From Skeletonema tropicum (taxonomy: Eukaryota; Bacillariophyta; Thalassiosirophyceae; Thalassiosirales; Thalassiosiraceae): a stretch of DNA of 64,000 bases. The notes beneath the pieces are model-generated. The model worked only from the letters and a program-made list of their open reading frames with translations. It did no database searches and was not told the origin of the DNA. The translations under genes and the position numbers were made by a program. Shown here one piece after another: positions 61,626 to 64,000 of this stretch (position 1 is the first letter of the stretch; every line of letters begins with the position of its first letter). The stretch lies in assembly GCA_037178625.1 (NCBI GenBank), contig CM074132.1:682001-746000 (forward strand), given 5' to 3'.

Positions 61626-62568
61626 TGTTGATGAATGCTTTTGCCAACTAACGTAGATAACCGGTTATCTACGTTAGTTGGCAAAAGCATTCATCAACAT
61701 AATGAAAGTCGCTAGCGCCGAGATAGGCCGAGATGACTGTCGTGCAGTCCAGAACCTCGTGTTCGCTGAGCGTATGCTTCTAAGCATTACAAGCCTGACT
61801 GCACTATCAAGTAACAGTCATCTCTAACCGGTTATCTACGTTAGTTGGCAAAAGCATTCATCAACATAATGAAAGTCGCTAGTTCGAGCCCCGAGTCAGG
61901 TACTCTACCTCCGCGCACGTAAGAGCCAGAGTAGTAAGAGCCATCAGTAGCCAGCCAGTAGCCTGTGGTCTGATGGGGGGATGGTGATAATATTGAACAC
62001 CAGGGGCAACATTAGAATGCTCCATCTAATGTAGATAATCGGCTAGAGATGACTGTCACTTGATAGTGCAGTCAGGCTTGTAATGCTTAGAAGCATACGC
62101 TCAGCGAACACGAGGTTCTGGACTGCACGACAGTCATCTCGGCGCTAGCGACTTTCATTATGTTGATGAATGCTTTTGCCAACTAACGTAGATAACCGCA
62201 TAATGAAAGTCGCTAGTTCGAGCCCCGAGTCAGGTACTCTACCTCCGCGCACGTAAGAGCCAGAGTAGTAAGAGCCATCAGTAGCCAGCCAGTAGCCTGT
62301 GGTCTGATGGGGGGATGGTGATAATATTGAACACCAGGGGCAACATTAGAATGCTCCATCTAATGTAGATAATCGGCTAGAGATGACTGTCACTTGATAG
62401 TGCAGTCAGGCTTGTAATGCTTAGAAGCATACGCTCAGCGAACACGAGGTTCTGGACTGCACGACAGTCATCTCGGCGCTAGCGACTTTCATTATGTTGA
62501 TGAATGCTTTTGCCAACTAACGTAGATAACCGGTTATCTACGTTAGTTGGCAAAAGCATTCATCAACA
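61626..62568. mobile_element. Nested palindromic MITE cluster
   Basis: Two 74-bp perfect palindromes, 61626-61699 and 62495-62568, each consist of TGTTGATGAATGCTTTTGCC...ATAACC joined head-to-head to its complement. Single arms occur at about 61828 and 62163. A ~331-bp segment is directly repeated (about 61867-62197 and 62198-62528). The piece 61702-61826 is the inverted complement of 62043-62160. The pattern fits one inverted-repeat element (ends GGTTATCTACGTTAGTTGGC) inserted repeatedly into or beside itself. A related hairpin is at 15460. No transposase is present. Confidence 0.85.
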
Positions 62569-62997
62569 GCTGGGGGTTTCTGTGCATTATATGTATATTT
62601 CTGAGCAGCATCAGCGGCACGACGAAGAGGAGCCATAAGGATTCTGTGTCGTATATAGTTCTGTCATGCCATGGAGACTCAACATGGCACTCGGACTTAC
62701 TCTTCCAGTGGTCATCGGTCATTCCTTAGCCGATCGTGACTGGTTGATCAGCCATAAGCTGACATCATCGTTTCAGGGCTATGATTCGATCGTGCCTCAT
62801 CGGTAGACTACATAAGCCACTCTAGCTCACTCTTTTCTTGCCCGATCATGTTCATCTTCATGTCGCTTAAGTATGGAGCATTTAGTACAGAAGTAAGTAC
62901 TGTACGGCTGGGTACAAATAGCACTTTTGAATTGAAATCTGTGAGTTAGACAATGGTTGAGGTATCTATGAGATCCTATGGACCAACAGGGGGATTT
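62569..62997. other. Intergenic
   Basis: No gene is seen. Confidence 0.3.
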
Positions 62998-63510
62998 CTT
63001 ACGCGGAGACTGAGAGATATTTGGATGCATTCGAAGAGAAGAATATGTATGGTGTATGCAGAATCCAACTCATAGTAGGCAACTCAACAACGGCGCTGTT
63101 TCTTAGTATCTTACCCTTGACACTGCGTCCATTTTGCAAACTAGCGATACGCATTGTATGTGTCCGTCACGCCTTCGCCAGGCAATGGGTTTCCCCAACC
63201 CACCCAGGGGTCTTGTCATCATCATAGATACAGCGTTGAAATTAGCTGCATTCTCATGCCTCCAAGAAGTGTACCCAAGTATCGAACATCACGTCACCCA
63301 GTGACTCTGTCGTGCAATACATTGTTGTATCCATGTTTTAATCCTTTCAACAAAACATACGAGGAAGGGTACAGAATTGCAGAACTCGGACCAGAAAGCT
63401 TTTGTCCGATCACGGGTCCGATGAAGGTAAGATGTCACAATGAAGAAGAGAATGAATTCAAGCCAAGGCAACTGCTCCCCGCTAGTAGTTAAGTATTGCT
63501 CAAGTTGTAA
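62998..63510 (+). pseudogene. 3' fragment of the MpaB-like gene
   Basis: It matches 55612-56120 with indels, starting at TACGC(G/A)GAGACTGAGAGAT. An extra TATGGTGT-type insertion and several small deletions shift the frame, and the region coding for the first ~210 residues is absent. The match continues through the 3' flank to about 63897. Confidence 0.85.
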
Positions 63511-63802
63511 GCGAATACTATTTGGTTTGGTCTGGATATGATTACTACAACAGGGTTTTTGGTAGCATTAGGTACTAGTTACGATACCATCGCTCAAGGC
63601 TTGTGAGGATGTTGAATGCGGTTGGCACATGCTTAACTTAAAGCAGTAGAATGAACGTCGGTTATTATTATTAGATCCTTAAACTATGTAACCGCAAAAA
63701 GGCGTCTCGTTGCTCATAGGAAAAGTTGCAACTGCAATATAGCAGCCAACTTTTTTCCACAGATCTCTAACATGTATGAATATGAATCGTATGCTTACTC
63801 AC

Positions 63803-64000
63803 TGTCAAATGCTTCCTTGTAAAAAGCCGTGGCAATTTCAGGATCAACAATAGACATCATAACTTCTTCAATCTGACCTAACTTTGTAATACTATGGTCA
63901 GGTACCAAATATTTCTGGGCTTCTGGCCTGCACTCAAAACTTTCACATTCGCAAAGGTAATAATACAGAGCTTTGGGAAACTCGCCGTCCTCTTGAAAAT
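63803..64000 (-). CDS. Exon of an unknown gene (runs off right edge)
   Basis: One open frame of 66 codons reads from the edge (FQEDGEFPKALYYYLCECES, then a helical stretch with EEVMMSIVDPEIATAFYKEA) and ends at a consensus donor, ACA|GTGAGT, at 63802. The codon use and strong composition look real. A truncated duplicate of the exon lies at 56430-56510, downstream of the intact MpaB gene. It is tail-to-tail with the MpaB gene in both copies, so the duplication covered the end of both genes. No family is recognised. Confidence 0.5.

Overview
The window looks like nuclear DNA of a diatom, most plausibly a centric one; the species cannot be read from the sequence. The reasons are a ClpP protease with a bipartite plastid leader (signal peptide, then Phe after an Ala-Gly-Ala cleavage site), a Ser/Gly/Lys-rich silaffin-like secreted domain, F-box/Cys-rich and MYND families of the kind seen in diatoms, short GTAAGT...CAG introns, and a mobile-element load that includes a DIRS-type retrotransposon. 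Nothing is arranged as a bacterial operon.

Layout. 0-16 kb: a partial unknown gene at the left edge, a MYND zinc-finger gene, and three same-strand paralogues sharing one transmembrane module (4265-5062, 5682-7217, 14004-15347). Only the third keeps a C-terminal DUF6940-like domain. Between the second and third lie a complete miniature LTR element (7527-8879), a 184-bp tandem array (9124-10141) and a 0.7-kb fold-back inverted repeat (12492-13201). 16-24.3 kb: an NADPH-dependent FMN reductase and a 2.35-kb direct duplication carrying a secreted beta-helix gene. One copy is frameshifted and one intact, with a transposase-like ORF between them. 24.9-41 kb: a dense block of ordinary genes: Cys-rich secreted protein, Asp/Asn beta-hydroxylase, CPA2 cation/H+ antiporter, a 1,814-residue AAA ATPase, a sulfotransferase-like protein, plastid ClpP and a decayed F-box/Cys-rich gene. 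41.5-46.9 kb: fragments of an MpaB-like oxygenase locus around a gene that fuses a silaffin-like Ser/Gly/Lys domain to a haem peroxidase, now broken by a 62-bp retroposon. 47-54 kb: a DIRS-like tyrosine-recombinase retrotransposon. 54-56 kb: a transposon of MITE size with 10-bp target duplications and an intact MpaB-like gene. 57.2-61.5 kb: a complete animal-type nitric oxide synthase gene. 61.6-62.6 kb: nested palindromic elements. The right edge holds a second MpaB fragment and the start of another gene.

The most striking results come from exact sequence arithmetic. (1) Removing the 62-bp insert plus one 15-bp target duplication from the peroxidase gene restores a continuous 728-residue frame. 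(2) Removing a related retroposon from the DIRS gag ORF also restores its frame, and splicing an 85-bp GT...AG intron joins gag in frame to reverse transcriptase. (3) The three related retroposons (1845, 43058, 52899) share a T-rich 3' end and have 14-, 15- and about 4-bp target duplications. (4) The MITE at 54192 has its empty site preserved in a duplicate at 46456. All family assignments are from motif recognition without database search.
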